From the NCBI RefSeq assembly GCF_954871325.1, contig NC_088776.1, forward strand, positions 60,474,954 to 60,538,953: a DNA stretch of 64,000 nucleotides. Reading direction: 5' to 3'. The notes below the pieces were generated by a model that searched no databases, was not told the origin of the DNA, and saw only the letters and a list, made by a program, of their open reading frames with translations. Shown here in pieces: positions 23,414-36,309 of the stretch. Within the stretch, counting starts at the first letter, position 1; the number at the start of each line of letters is the position of its first letter. The position numbers and the translations under genes were made by a program. The stretch comes from Gordionus sp. m RMFG-2023 (Eukaryota; Nematomorpha; Gordioida; Chordodea; Parachordodidae).

Positions 23414-24420
23414 AAGGCTACAGTGAATATCGGAACGGGTCGGCACCGATATTTAGCGTTTTCCATAAATATCGGATTTGACCAATACCTGTAAAATACC
23501 CGATTCGATTACTTTTTTTTTGTTATTTTATGTATCTTTATTTTATATTAATAATATTTTCTAAAAGATTTTTGTTTTAAACAATGCAAATGCACAATCA
23601 CTCCTTAAATTTTTTAATTTTTTATAGTTTTTTATAAAAATATAAAGGAACACCCAAAGTTTTATTTATTTTAAATCTTTTTTAAATATAATAGCGCAAT
23701 TTTATCATTTATATACTTTAAATAAAAGTATTTTTTTTAAAATATGGTATCTGAAGTAGAGATCTACAATAGTAGGCCCGACCCGAACCCGGCCCGAACT
23801 AATATTATTTAATAAAATTCTGAACTGGTCGGGTCGGTCCTTGGAAATTTTTTAAAATATATCTAAATTTGTCAATTTTATGTTGAATTTTTTATGTAAA
23901 ATAGAAACATGTGATTTTATCCAGAGAGTGTAGACGCCAAATAACATACATCCTTTATTTTGAGTAATTATAATAACTAATTTCTATATTTAATTAAATT
24001 TGGTCCGGGCCAGGCTGGGCTTGAAAAATTAGGCCCAATGCAGATCACTCATCTGAATTATGGATATATTTAACAAAAGACAAAGATAATTTTGCTAAAT
24101 GCGTTATCTGCAGAATTCTAATTTCGCGGGGGGGGGGAAATGGAAAAATTTATTTTATACTACCAATATTCGTCAACATTTTTTAATTAATGTAGAAATA
24201 AAAAAATTAAATTAAATGCATCATTCGATTTGCATAAAAGTATTGATTTCTTAATTACATTTGGTTCAAAGGGGGGGGGGTGAAAAATCAATCTAAATAT
24301 AGGATCGGTATCGGATCGGTATCGAACCAATATCGGATCGGTATCGAACCAATATCGGATCGGTTTCGAACCAATATCGGATCGGATCGGTGAAAAATAT
24401 ATGGATCGGAACAGCCCTAG
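23414..24420. mobile_element. hAT-like TIR element with exact 8-bp target duplication
   Basis: CCAAGACT occurs at 23406-23413 and again at 24421-24428, directly outside the element. The left end reads AAGGCTACAGTGAATATCGG and the right end GGATCGGAACAGCCCTAG. The right subterminal region carries five GATCGGTATCGAACCAATATC-like tandem units (about 24300-24390). A GGCC-rich element (23745-24060) is nested inside. No transposase. Confidence 0.8.
23745..24060. mobile_element. GGCC-rich palindromic element, nested
   Basis: The ends GAGATCTACAATAGTAGGCCCGAC and TTAGGCCCAATGCAGATCACTC are loosely inverted. The inner parts carry GGTCGGGTCGG and GGTCCGGGCCAGGC. It splits the core of the hAT-like element around it, so it is the younger of the two. 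Confidence 0.6.
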
Positions 24421-25585
24421 CCAAGACTTTAAGGAACATCTAAGCAACTAAATCTTGAGAATAAAATACTCTAGAGGACTATTTTTATAATATTTTGGTA
24501 AAAAAAACAGTTTCTTGTAAAAATATGCTTAACCAAGAAGATTTGCCAGAAGATGAACGATAAGGAATTATATATAAAAATACATCCTTACACCAAATTT
24601 AAGGTCCTTATGGTCAAGGGTTAAAATGTTATTTTATTATCAAACGTTTTGCCTCGGTTTCCCTTACTAAGTAATTTGACCCACGGGGTGATTACTTTCC
24701 CCCTACTAAATAATTTGACCCACGCGAAGATAACTTTGAATAAAACGCAATTTTTTTTTTGCTCAGCTATATGCACCAGAGACCTAAACGCCCTAAAAAA
24801 ATCCCAAAATCGGCTATAAAAACGTGATTTTAAAAATCATTACGGCTAAAATTATTTTTTTTGACTAAAATATTTTAACATAAATTAAAATTATATTAAT
24901 ATACTAGATGGAAAATGATTTTGGAAGTTGGGATTGGTTGGGCTTGAACAAAATTTCTTCAGCATAATGTATCTATAACAAAGTTGGGCCATTCTTAAAG
25001 CTTAACAAAAAAATAATAGAAAACAAATTTTTGTCTACTTTTATTGAATTAAAACGAAGGTCGGAAGGGAAAATACATCTAATATTTAATAAAAAAAACA
25101 TTCGAGGCTAGACTGGACGTAGGCCTAATAATATTGAATAAAGATTAAATCTGGCATATTTTGCTTATAATATATACACTTTTTTTCAACATTAATAAAT
25201 GAAATATTTGTATCACACCATAGTTATATGATCATACAAATATAAAAATATTTTATTTTATATTATTCATATAAATAATAGCAAGTTATAAGGATATGTA
25301 TGTTTTCGAATAACATCCAGAAGCATGGCTGAGCTGGTAATAACTTCACCTATATAAAATAAGCCTACCATGTCGAGCCAAAATATTAATTCTATATATA
25401 TATATAATTTTCTTCTTTCTAAAATTTTTTTTTAGCGTGTTTAAATATCACGATTATAAAATGAATGTAATTAAATAAGAAAACTTTTGAATCAGAGAAA
25501 ATTTTTACTATTCATTTTATAAAAAACATTATAAATTTTCAAAGTTATTTGTTAAAATAAAAATTATTGCATAACATTGATGATG
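24421..25585. other. AT-rich spacer, nothing recognised
   Basis: A slightly richer patch at 24580-24800 with a repeated TAATTTGACCCACG (about 24673 and 24711) is the only structure I see. No exon is supported. Confidence 0.5.
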
Positions 25586-25768
25586 CAAGTGGGCAGGCTT
25601 GTTAATCGATCCTTTTAAAAAGATCGAATCCCGATCATGATCCTTTTCTTATTTAAATTTCTGATTGATGCAAAATTAACTAATATAAAAATTAAATAAA
25701 TATGGTATAAATTTATTGTAATTGAATAATATAATATATAATAACAATTAGAATATATTTATTTACAA

Positions 25769-28254
25769 TTAAAATTAGCCTTTAATAATAAAATTTTTTC
25801 AAAATTATCATCATTTAAACATCCCCGTTTTTCATTAAGTACATGTTTAGCTTTACTAAACAAGCGCTCTACAGGAGCGCTTGATAGCAAGGGTGTGTTT
25901 TATTCAATAAAAACAATTTTAAATTAACATAATTATTAAAAATATTCACTGAATCATCATTAGAATAAAAAAAAATTATTAATTTGAAAGAGCATTTTGT
26001 GATGAATTTTTCCCCAAAAAAGTATCGATTTCATCCATGCATTCATTTGAAGGATCTGCATATGGTTGATCCTGTATATTTTCTAAATGAGCAATTATTC
26101 ATATTTTTAATATTAATTTTTTTTGCATTGTAGTATGACACCGGTGGAAAATTTGAAGTGAGAACGGTAAATATTATTTTATTTTAATCATATTTATTTA
26201 CAGATTATATGAATATTATAGTTACTCCTAAGACTTAAATTGTAACATTGCCAATATGACCCTTCCATAATCAATTAATCGGGCATGGGCTTTTATCTGT
26301 CCCTTTTACTTCCCATGAGCGTTTAAGTGAGTGGCTTTGCCACTTACGCGCACAGTAACTGCGGCCTGCCCAAAAATCGTGGATGGTCCTCTTAATTATT
26401 TTCCCATTTTTTATCCCAGTTTGATGGGGTTTTTTTCATAAGAGAACCAAGCGTTGCTCTGTTGTATATATAACTTTTGCTATATGTACGACGTTTAGGG
26501 GTAGTGCGCTTAATATCACGTATCACGTAATTATCTTTCTTTTGGCAACAAATTTTGTGGCAGATTAATAAAAGGCCAATTGAGCTTAAACTTTGGGTGA
26601 ATTATTGATGCTAATATATTACTGTCATCATATAGTGAAGGAAATCTATATTAATAAATGCTAATTAATTTATTATTAAAAAGTGTTCATTCTTATAAAT
26701 CAGGTATCTGCAAAAGTTAGCCCTTTAGATTTTACAGTCAGGCCTGACCAATTGTATAATATTGAATAAATTTATTAATTTTTAATGTCTATTAGGCTCA
26801 TTAAAATTTTACCATATATCAGAGGCTTAGTAGACCAGACCTGTTAAAAATATTTTACTAATTTTTTTAATAAATTTTGCGGATATCTGATATCTAATAA
26901 TATAAAAAAATTGCATAAAAATTTATTACCTTTTATCAATACCACTAAGCACACACTCTACAAGGGGCTGACAATATCGCAGGCGACTAAATTTCTTTAA
27001 CCTATCTATAAGTATGGTTAAAACCGGGGTTAGATATCCCTGCTCCATGTTATCCTCCCGTTCCAAGATCTTTAATGAGGTAGCCAAGGGTTCCATAACC
27101 TTTAATATTTAAATTTTAGTTATAATAAAAATATAATTGTATTACTAAAGCATATTCATTGAAAAGTATCATTCTTGTCTAAACATTGTGAACCCTATTT
27201 GATCACAAACATCTTCAACTTCTGAAAACTTTTCAGAAAGCATCTTGTCCACTAATTTCATGGACTGAAAATAATAGTTCCACCTAGTTTTGTTAGGAGC
27301 TATTAAATACTTTCCCAATTTCTGCAATAGAATATCTGCCATTTTGGGGCCATATTCTGTTTATTAATTAAGGCTAAACATTTAGCAAATGTTGTTCTAG
27401 ATATTCGCTTATAATTATTATAATTTTCTACCTTCTCAGCATCTTTGGTTGCAATCAGGTTTAGATTATAGCAACAACAACGTTGATGCTTCGGAAGGCA
27501 GATAGGATTATTTGAGTCATCAACAGATAATATGTCATCCAAATTTATTAATTCCATATCCTCACTATCTTCTTCATTTTCTCGAAATAACTCTAGAAAA
27601 AATAAAAAATTTATTTTAAATAATTTTTTTTGTTAAATATAAATATTACTCAAATGCCTTGACAAATTGGTTCCATTATCGGTAACCATCTTCACCACCT
27701 TATTATGAATTTTATAAGTCTTGTGGATATCCATAATTTCCTTAGCCAAAACATCATATGTTTGCTTTCCTATTATACACCTCAGTGCCAAAGCTGCTGA
27801 TCTTCTCTTGAGGGTTAATGGGTCCATCCAAAGGACAGTAACTCCAATAAAAGCCCTAAAAAAATAATATAAAATTCATATAAAAGGAGACTTTTGACAA
27901 ATCTCTTATAAGCTTTGTTGTCATATCAGTAAATGCTGTAGAGATTTTATTGCCTAGAGTCTGACGACAAATAACTTTTGTCGTCGAAGAAAATGTTTTA
28001 ATCATTTTCTGGAATGAAGGATCATCAACCAGTGAAAGTGGTTTAAAGGTGTCAATAATAAACTCCATGATTACTTTGTCAGCTGTTTTTTGTGATATTG
28101 AAGGCATGTTAAGATTATGAAAATTTATTTTAGTTTGTTTCGATCTGCAACAAGGAACAATTTGCTTTTGTAGAGAATTATGTGTTGTAGAGAATTCATT
28201 GAGGTGTTTGGCAATCTCATTTTTGAATTCACTATGCTTTTTCTTTATAAAAGA
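25769..28254 (-). pseudogene. hAT-family transposase body
   Basis: hAT transposases cut and paste their element using an RNase H-like core. Five blocks appear in order on the minus strand: KKHSEFKNEIAKHLNEF to DLSKVS (28254-27888); MDPLTLKRRSAALALRCIIG to VTDNGTN (about 27841-27650), holding a catalytic-type Asp; NLDDILSVDD to AKCLALINKQ (27590-27350); VMEPLATSLKILEREDNMEQ to PLVECVLSGI (about 27105-26930); and the dimerisation tail SSAPVERLFSKAKHVLNEKR to KANFNC (25890-25769). The usual CxxH motif reads RCCCYNLNLI, with Tyr replacing His. The piece after block four, which should hold the catalytic Glu, is not clear between 25900 and 26900, where unrelated sequence seems inserted. Probably inactive. 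Confidence 0.8.
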
Positions 28255-28429
28255 AAAATATATTATGTAACAGATTTGGATGAAAATAACTTCCCCTAAA
28301 TCAAATCATATTTTTTAAATTTTAGATTGGAAATTTTTTTAAAATATAAGTTAAAAAAACAATGTGTATAAACAAAAAAAATGATAAAGGGTTCGAAACA
28401 AATTTGTTATATAAATATATGATATATTA

Positions 28430-28580
28430 TTTATATGTGGTTAAAAAGGTCATATAAATTATCTTAAAAATAAGTTTACAATATTTTCTTCTAATATATA
28501 ATTATTATAATTAAGATTAACATATCAATAAATATATTAATTATTGTAAATAATCCTTATTATATGCATATTGTATACTC
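28430..28580 (-). repeat. hAT intron segment, third copy
   Basis: TACAATATTTTCTTCTAATATA and CTTATTATATGCATATT match the intron after the BED exon at 36740-36900 and, inverted, 29330-29480. All three hAT pieces therefore carry this segment. Confidence 0.7.
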
Positions 28581-28689
28581 TTCATAAATAATTTTCCTAT
28601 GATATGAATATAGTGAGGCTTTTTTGGCATTTTAGAACTCATGAATAAAGGGTTCAACACAAATTTTGTTAAACATATTAAGGTATATT

Positions 28690-29512
28690 CAGAGTTGTTA
28701 AAGGATCGAATCAAATCGCCGATCCTGGATTCGATCCTAAATTTGTTAATTTTCCTGGATTCGGAATTCTGACCTCAAATTGAGGATTGTGATCTAGATC
28801 TTTTTCTTAAATATTCGATCCCGATCCTTTTAAAAATTAATTTTTTACTTAAAAAAGCAACAAATAAAATAAAAATTTTGAAAATTAAATTAAAATATTA
28901 TTTAAAAAAAAATATCTATCTACATCATATTTTATCAATCACCATTGCACCATATTTCAAAAATGTGATTTAAAGCTTACAAATACAAGTTTTATTTATT
29001 TATTTTATTTAATTATATTATAATATAAATAAATCTAGGTTTTACTAATGTCCTCCATTATAAATTTAGAAGATGATACATCTACTAGTACTACTATTGA
29101 TATGACAGTAGATACAGGTGAGAATGAGAATCTTTTACCATTTCATAATTTACGTAAGTATTTTACTCTATGTGCAACGGATGGAAGTAGCCAGACAATG
29201 ATCTATGCAAAATGTTCTTTATGCAAAAACAAGAATTCCTCCTCTAGTAGTTCAAATTTAAAGAGACATCTAAAAGTTTATTTTAAAAATATAATTTTTA
29301 TTATTTGTGAAAAGTATAACAATATGCATGTAATAAGGATTACTTACAATAATTAATATATTTATCTATGTGTTAATCATAATCTTAATTATACTAATCA
29401 TATATTAGAAGAAAATATTGTAAATTTGGTATTTTAAGATAATTTATATATGATATTTTTAACCACTTATATATAATAATATAAATTCATATAAGGATTT
29501 GTAACAATATTA
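28690..29512 (+). mobile_element. Second hAT 5' end, inverted, with BED-finger exon
   Basis: It opens CAGAGTTGTTAAAGGATCGA, then carries a BED-type exon from Met 29048 and the start of the following intron. It mirrors 36713-37775 closely once the MITE there is removed. The exon encodes an acidic, Thr-rich lead, then FHNLRKYFTLC, CSLCKN and NLKRHLK, a C2-H BED finger. No transposase body follows on this strand and no 3' terminus was found, so it is a 5' fragment. Confidence 0.75.
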
Positions 29513-30821
29513 AAATAAGTATAACTTTAATTCAAAATTACAATTCTTTTTTGTAATCGTTTTTATTCAAATATATTCCGTCGAAAAGTATATCAAGTGC
29601 CAAGTTTTTTTTAAAAGTAAAAACTCATTCTTAATTCTCAAACAAAGAACTACAATCTTTTTATCCATTCGCGATATTTATCAATATCAATAAACATTCA
29701 ATATCTATATTATTTTTCTCCTTATCAACTATAAATTGATTGACATATATTTATAATGTTAAATAAATGTATTATTATTTGATAATATATATCAAGGTAC
29801 ATATCATCTTAGAGAAGAGTGAATACTTCTGCTGATGAAAGTAAAATACTTAATTGGAATTATCTGATATATGTATCATTTTTTTAAATATTAATATAAA
29901 GCTATGTGAGCCAAAAGAATATCACTAAATTTGATTTAAATCGAATTTTCGTGAAATGTACACTTGTGGGGACAAACAGAAAATAAATATAAGGGAATAT
30001 TTTTATGTTATTTTAAAAGAAAAGAGGATAAAATTAAATAACATGTTTTATGCGTTTCTTTTAGGGAAGGAAAAGTGAAGAGTAAAATATTTTTTAAAAG
30101 AAAATAACACGAGTGGTGTTTTTGAAAAAATTGCTTCTCTTTTATTTGAATTGCATAGTGGTAATATGTAAATAATTTATGTGATAAAAAAGAAAAAAAT
30201 TATTAAATTTGTTTTAAAAAAAGAAATATTAAAGTGTATTCCATGTTAACAGAATATTGTATATATGTCAGAGAACTGCAAGCTCGGCCCTGTATTTTAA
30301 ATTTTTTAAATATACCTGGGCAGGGCCAGGCCTAAAATTTTTTTTAAACATATCCGGTCGGGCCGGGCCTAAAATTTTTTATAAAAAATTTTACATTATG
30401 AGTTATTGGTTATAAGATTATATTATATTATAGTTATGATTAATATAATATTGGGTGATGGTTAACACTACCTAACACCCACAGATCGATCTAATTATTA
30501 ATTTCCTGAAAGATACCGGAAAACTCCATTTTAAAAAATAAATACAGGTTCATATTAATATATTTTACACTATAATTTTTATTTTATTTTAGAAAATAAA
30601 AGAAGCTAAAGATTTATTTGAGCATTTAAGAAGCTAAAGTAAAAATTAATAATATATATAAATCTTATAATTTTATATATTTATTTTTAGATTGAACATT
30701 AAAGAACCTTAAAATTTCTAATTAATCAAAATTAAACAACATGTTTTGTGTATGGTTGATTTAGAGAAAGAAAAATATGATAATAGTGTATGTTATAAAA
30801 AGGGAAGAAAATTATTTTTGG
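29513..30821. other. Insert spacer with one GGCC-rich fragment
   Basis: AT-rich. 30275-30395 holds GGGCAGGGCCAGGCC and GGTCGGGCCGGGCC, a piece of the GGCC-rich family. Nothing else recognised. Confidence 0.5.
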
Positions 30822-31892
30822 CAGTATATACTTAGATGAAAATTTTATTCTGTTAGTATGATTATGCATTAAAAACTCTGCTCCCTGAGAAAAAATTAAA
30901 TAATTAAATTTTAAAAAATTAAAAAAAATGAAATCTCATCCGCAAGATGTCGTCTTTAAAATATTTAAATTTCTCTGTTTTTTTCTATTAGCAATTTTTC
31001 TAAAAACAAATTAAAGAGAATAATACGTTTCATTTAATGCACAATTAACAATAATCATTTTTTTCTTAAATACCATATCACAAAAGAATAAATATTTATC
31101 ACACAATTTCTTCCCGATTATAAATAAAATTTATTTCTTTTTTATAAAATCAGAAATTTTACATAATGAAGATCTTTTTTTATCAGAAATAAAATAACAA
31201 ATAAAATGATTGATCCTCCTTATAATACACTGTTTATTTAAATTATTTAATTGTCATTTTGAACAACTGCGACAAGCCCACCCCTCATAAACTCAGTGTC
31301 CATCTCCCCTGTGAAGTAGAAATTTATCGATCTTCAGATTCGTTCCAAATATCGTATTTCTGGTATTGGCTATTTCTTTTATTGTCAAATCGTCCCTTTG
31401 AGATTGTATCGACTTTTTACCTGTTTTATCGTCAATGGTATTTATCAAATCGTATCTTTGAGATTGTATCGACTTTTGACTTGGTTCAGCGTCCATGATA
31501 TTTATAGAATCGTACAGTTGAAATTTACTGATTTATAATATGCACTTTTCGAATTGATTATAAATATGTGAAAAATGAATCAATAATTTCACATTTGAAA
31601 TAAAACCTATTTAAAATTTAAACAATTGAATGAACAAAATAATTACGATTTTGTTCTTAAAAAATGAATTAATCTTTTGCATATATCCATATTAAAAAAA
31701 ATAAATATATACGGGTTTATATAATATTATTTTACAATAGTTTATCTCATATTTAAAATAGTATTTTTTTACACTTCATATTTAAAATAAGATTATATAT
31801 AATAGAACTATTTTAATCAATTTAAATTTTAGGTTTATAATAATTGATTAGAATATAATTTGGGTTTTAAAATGATTTCGTTCTGAAGGTAC

Positions 31893-32060
31893 ATTCTCTT
31901 CTCTTCTCTTCTCTTCTTCTCTTCTCTTCTTCTCTTCTCTTCTCTTCTTCTCTTCTTCTTCTCTTCTCTCTCTCTTCTCTTCTCTCTCTTCTCTCCTTCT
32001 CTCTCTTCTCTCTCTCTCTCCTTCTCTTCTCTCTTCTCTTCTCTCTCTCTCTTCTCTTCT
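31893..32060. repeat. TTCTC microsatellite
   Basis: Irregular TTCTC/TTCTTC/CTCTCT array at the inner end of the left foldback arm. The charged open frame on the minus strand is only this repeat. Confidence 0.9.
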
Positions 32061-32310
32061 CATATAAGGTAAATTCAAAAAAAAATAATAATCAGAAATA
32101 AGTGAAATTTTATAGGCAGGGCAGGGATTTAAATAAAATTAGAAAAGGTTGGACCAGGCTAAGATAATTATTTTTTTAAACAATTAATGAACCAAGTCAG
32201 TCCTGGCCCGTCAAAGTTGTTTTTTTAAATATCTATATCTAATTTATCCCCATTGCCAATTAAGACTCTTATAATTCTCCTTTATATATTAAAAATCGAT
32301 GTTTATATTA

Positions 32311-32697
32311 GTGATCTACATCGGGCTTAATTTTTTATGCCGGCCTGGCCGAACCCGAAATTTTTTCTAAAAAGTTTAGCCGGCCCGACCCGAATCCGAA
32401 ATTTTTTTTAAGAAAATTTACCAGGCTCGAACATTATTTAAATATAGAAATTAATTTTTATAATTACTCAAAATAAAAGGCATATGTTATATGGGGTCTA
32501 GTTCTATAAATAATATAAAATATTTTTATTTTACACAAAAAATTCAAAATAAAATTGATAAATTTAAATATATTTTAAAAAATTTCTAAGATCCGACCCG
32601 ACCCGACCTGGCCCAAATTTTATTTTAAATTAGGCTCGTGTCCGGCCCGTAACCATTTCGGGCCGGGTACGGGCCGGGCCTATTTTTGCAGATATCT
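32311..32697. mobile_element. GGCC-rich palindromic element
   Basis: Left end TAGTGATCTACATCGGGCTT, right end GGGCCTATTTTTGCAGATATCTA. The inner stretches hold GCCGGCCCGACCCGAATCCG and its near inverse. About 387 bp, in the loop of the foldback. Confidence 0.7.
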
Positions 32698-32904
32698 AGT
32701 TTATATCTCAATTACGTAATTGTTTATTAACAATAAAAATATATATTATATACAAAGTTATATAAATAAGGGATAAAAAAACTTTAAGTACCGATTTATA
32801 AATATGATAATATAAAAATGATGGACAAATGCCAATCACGGCATTTAGCAAAAAATAATTTTTTGTTTCTTATTAATAAATTTTGGTATTGGTGTTGAAT
32901 TAGA

Positions 32905-33028
32905 GAAGAGAAGAGAAGAGAAGAGAAGAGAAGAGAAGAGAAGAGAAGAGAAGAGAAGAGAAGAGAAGAGAAGAGAAGAAGAGAAGAGAAGAGAAGAGAA
33001 GAGAAGAGAAGAGAAGAGAAGAGAATGT
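32905..33028. repeat. GAGAA microsatellite
   Basis: Regular AGAAG-type array, about 24 units, at the inner end of the right foldback arm. It is the inverse of the array at 31893-32060. Confidence 0.9.
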
Positions 33029-34235
33029 ACCTTCAGAACGAAATCATTTTAAAACCCAAATTATATTCTAATCAATTATTATAAACCTAAAATTTAAATT
33101 GATTAAAATAGTTCTATTATATATATATATAATCTTATTTTAAATATGAAGTGTAAAAAAATACTATTTTAAATATGAGATAAACTATTGTAAAATAATA
33201 TTATATAAACCGGTCTTATACTATACTTATAAGATGTCTTTAAATAATAAAGATAATTAATTGTATTGTGAATGATAATATATATATTTTTTTAAAATAT
33301 GGATATATGCAAAAGATTAATTCATTTTTTAAGAACAAAATCGTAATTATTTTGTTCATTCATTGTTTGAATTTTAAATAGGTTTTATTTAAAATGTGAA
33401 ATTATTGATTCATTTTTCAAATATTTATAATCAATTCGAAAAGTGCATATTATAAATCAGTAAATTTCAACTGTACGATTCTATAAATATCATGGACGCT
33501 GAACCAAGTCAAAAGTCGATACAATCTCAAAGATACGATTTGATAAATACCATTGACGATAAAACAGGTAAAAAGTCGATACAATCTCAAAGGGACGATT
33601 CCAAAAATACGATATTTGGAACGAATCTGAAGATCGATAAATTTATACTTCAGAGGGGAGATGGACACTGGGTTTATTAGGGGTGGGCTTGTCGCAGTTG
33701 TTCAAAATGACAATTAAATAATTTAAATAAACAGTGTATTATAAGGAGGATCAATCATTTTATTTGTTATTTTATTTCTGATAAAAAAAGATCTTCATTA
33801 TGTAAAATTTCTGATTTTATAAAAAAGAAATAAATTTTATTTATAATCGGGAAGAAATTGTGTGATAAATATTTATTCTATTTAAGAAAAAAATGATTAT
33901 TGTTAATTGTGCATTAAATGAAACGTATTATTCTCTTTAATTTGTTTTTAGAAAAATTGCTAATAGAAAAAAACAGAGAAATTTAAATATTTTAAAGACG
34001 ACATCTTGCGGATGAGATTTCATTTTTTTTAATTTTTTAAAATTAAATTATTTAATTTTTTTTTTAGGGAGCAGAGTTTTTAATGCATAATCATACTATC
34101 AGAATAAAATTTTCATCTAAGTATATACTGTCACGACCCTATATATTAAAAAAATAGATATAAATATAAATTTCAAGAAATAAATTACTATAAGGAATAT
34201 ATCTTAAAGGTATGCATTGGCGGGATATTTGTCAT

Positions 34236-34625
34236 TTTCAAATTAAGATCTATATAAAAATATTTCAAGAAACATAACTAATATTTTTAATTTAAAAAAT
34301 TTTTTCCAATAAAAAAATTTTCAATTTATATAAAATCGAGTTGGGCGGAAAGATTATTTATATTTCGGGTCGGACTTTTCGAAATAAATTAAAAAACTCA
34401 TTCCGTATAGGATATATTTTTAAAAAAATGGGCCGAGCTTGGCTTATTATCATTAAGTTGTGTCAAATTAAGATCTATATTTTAAAAATATTTCAAGAAA
34501 CAAAGCACTAATATTTTTCATTTAATAAATTTTTTCCAATAAAAAAATTTTCAATTTATATAAAATCGGGCTGGGCGGAAAAAATATTTATATATTGGGT
34601 CGGACTTTTCTGAACAAATTAGTTT
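34236..34625. repeat. Tandem duplication, 229-bp offset
   Basis: CAAATTAAGATCTATAT recurs at 34239 and 34468, then TTTTTTCCAATAAAAAAATTTTCAATTTATATAAAATCG and GGGTCGGACTTTTC follow in each. The two copies differ at scattered positions. It directly follows the foldback. Confidence 0.75.
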
Positions 34626-35451
34626 TACAAATTAACCAAAAATAATAAAAATTAATTATATTATTAGGAATTAAATAGAAATAAATGAGCCATCATTAAT
34701 AAAGAAACCATTGAACAAGGATAAATTAAACCTTTTAATCTAGCGACAAAAACTAAAACTGATATTTATATTCCTCAAAATTTAACAAAAAATTAAATTC
34801 ACTAATCGGATGCTGAGCCAATTAGCATATTGCCATAAACCTAAATTAAATTGAATTGCTATGATTTAATAAATAATATGCAGATTCAAATATACTTCTC
34901 TTAATGAAATCAAAATTATTTTAATTAACCAAAGACTATGTATCTCGTTTAAGATTACAAATTTTAACAAAATTATGTAACTCTAACTACTTTTAAAGAA
35001 AAACTAAAAAATAAGCATATATTATATAATTGACCTTACCTCTATCCCTGTAAGTGAGGAATCGTCAAATGATGAATAATCCATATCTCCTACTTTTTTT
35101 AAAAAATAAATGAATTTATTTACTTTTTTTTACATAAACTAAAAAAGCATGGATTTTATTTTATAATAATATTAAATAATAATTATAAAAAATTTAATAT
35201 TATTATATTATAATAAATAAAAAAATATAAAAAATATAACTTTATTTCAATTCAAACAAATAAAATTAATGATTTAAAATTTCCGGATGCTGCCAATCTC
35301 GTCTCGGGTGGTATATTATTTTTTTATGTTATTTATTTTTTTTAAAATAAATATAAAATTTTTTTAAATAAATACTTGTGTATGATTAAATTTGTGAATG
35401 AGTTTTGTCTAAATTAACATTTAATATCATCAGGAATTAGAATATAGTTTA

Positions 35452-35890
35452 GTGATCTGCATCCGGCCTTATTTTTGAAACCCGGCCTAGCCCTAATTTT
35501 TTTTAATAAAATTTGGCCGACCTGGCACGAACCCTAAATTATTTAATAAAAAATTTACCAGCTTGGCCTGATTTATTATAAATAGAGTGTTGTTAAACGG
35601 CTCGTTTTGAGCCGATTTATAAAAAACTCAATATTTTAGCCGGAAAAATATTTGCTAAGCCTCATGATTTCGCTAATAGATGTCCAAACCTTTGTTCCTT
35701 CTAGAAACAAAATCCCATAAAATTGATAAATTTAGATAAAAAAATTTATCAGGCCTGACTGAGCACCACCAGGCCCGAATTTTTAAAAAAATATTATGCC
35801 TGTCCCAGCCCGAATCTGATTTTTTTTTAAATATAAGCCCGAAGCCCGTTCGGACCAGGTACTGGCCGGGCCTACTCTTGCAGATCTTTA
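35452..35890. mobile_element. GGCC-rich element interrupted by a MITE fragment
   Basis: The left end TAGTGATCTGCATCCGGCC and right end GGCCGGGCCTACTCTTGCAGATCT match the family. A TAGTGTTGTT-family piece (about 35585-35710, TGTTGTTAAACGGCTCGTTT) interrupts it. Confidence 0.65.
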
Positions 35891-36160
35891 ATATACTTCG
35901 TGCAATATCATATTTTATACTTCGGTAGAAAAAAAACAAAAGTTTGCTATACCGATGAAATAAGTGTCGTAGACCTTTTTTAATTGTTATTATGATCTTC
36001 ATTTTGGCTCAAGCCGAAATTTATTTAAGATTAATATTGGTAAACGGCTGAAAACTCATCTAGTTTTCGAGACTAAAATTGACTTAAGCCGGCCTTTTGA
36101 GTCAAATTTAGCTCGAGTGAGCTCATGACTTAGCTCAAGCTTCGAAATTTATTTATTTGT

Positions 36161-36309
36161 TAGCGTTGTTAAACGGCTAGCCGGATTAGCCTTGAATCGG
36201 TTTGAGCCATCGGCTATAGCTATCGGCTTGAGCCTGAGCCGAATTTTTGGCTCAGAAACTGGCTGAGTTTTGGGCTAAGCCGGCTTGGCTAAGCCATTTA
36301 ACAACACTA
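36161..36309. mobile_element. MITE, TAGTGTTGTT family
   Basis: TAGCGTTGTTAAACGGCTAG at the left pairs with GGCTAAGCCATTTAACAACACTA at the right. The core is a run of GGCTTGAGCC-like motifs. About 149 bp. Confidence 0.7.

Larger units (their letters stand above)
30822..34130. mobile_element. 3.3-kb foldback element with arms of over 1 kb
   Basis: The left arm starts CAGTATATACTTAGATGAAA at 30822 and the right arm ends TTTCATCTAAGTATATACTG at 34130. Collinear inverted matches run inward to about 31895 and 33022 (anchors CGCAAGATGTCGTC, TTCATTTAATGCACAATTAA, CTTCTGAACG-type ends) and on through facing GAGAA/TTCTC microsatellites. A 38-bp motif with AAAGTCGATACAATCTCAAA is doubled in each arm. 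The right arm has about 70 extra bases near 33214-33290. No protein is supported. The spacer carries a GGCC-rich element (32311-32697). Confidence 0.85.

Noticed and set aside
25318-25375. tRNA-like A box (TGGCTGAGCTGG)
   Set aside because: No proper B box or T arm follows.
26131-26163. Plus-strand microexon YDTGGKFEVRT with good splice-like borders
   Set aside because: It lies within the minus-strand hAT region and has no neighbouring coding exons.
31848-32078. Arg/Glu-rich open frame
   Set aside because: Pure translation of the TTCTC microsatellite.
31259-33680. Open frames with MDAEPSQKSIQSQRYD-like sequence in both foldback arms
   Set aside because: They mirror each other because the arms are inverted copies, and the protein is just the doubled DNA motif.
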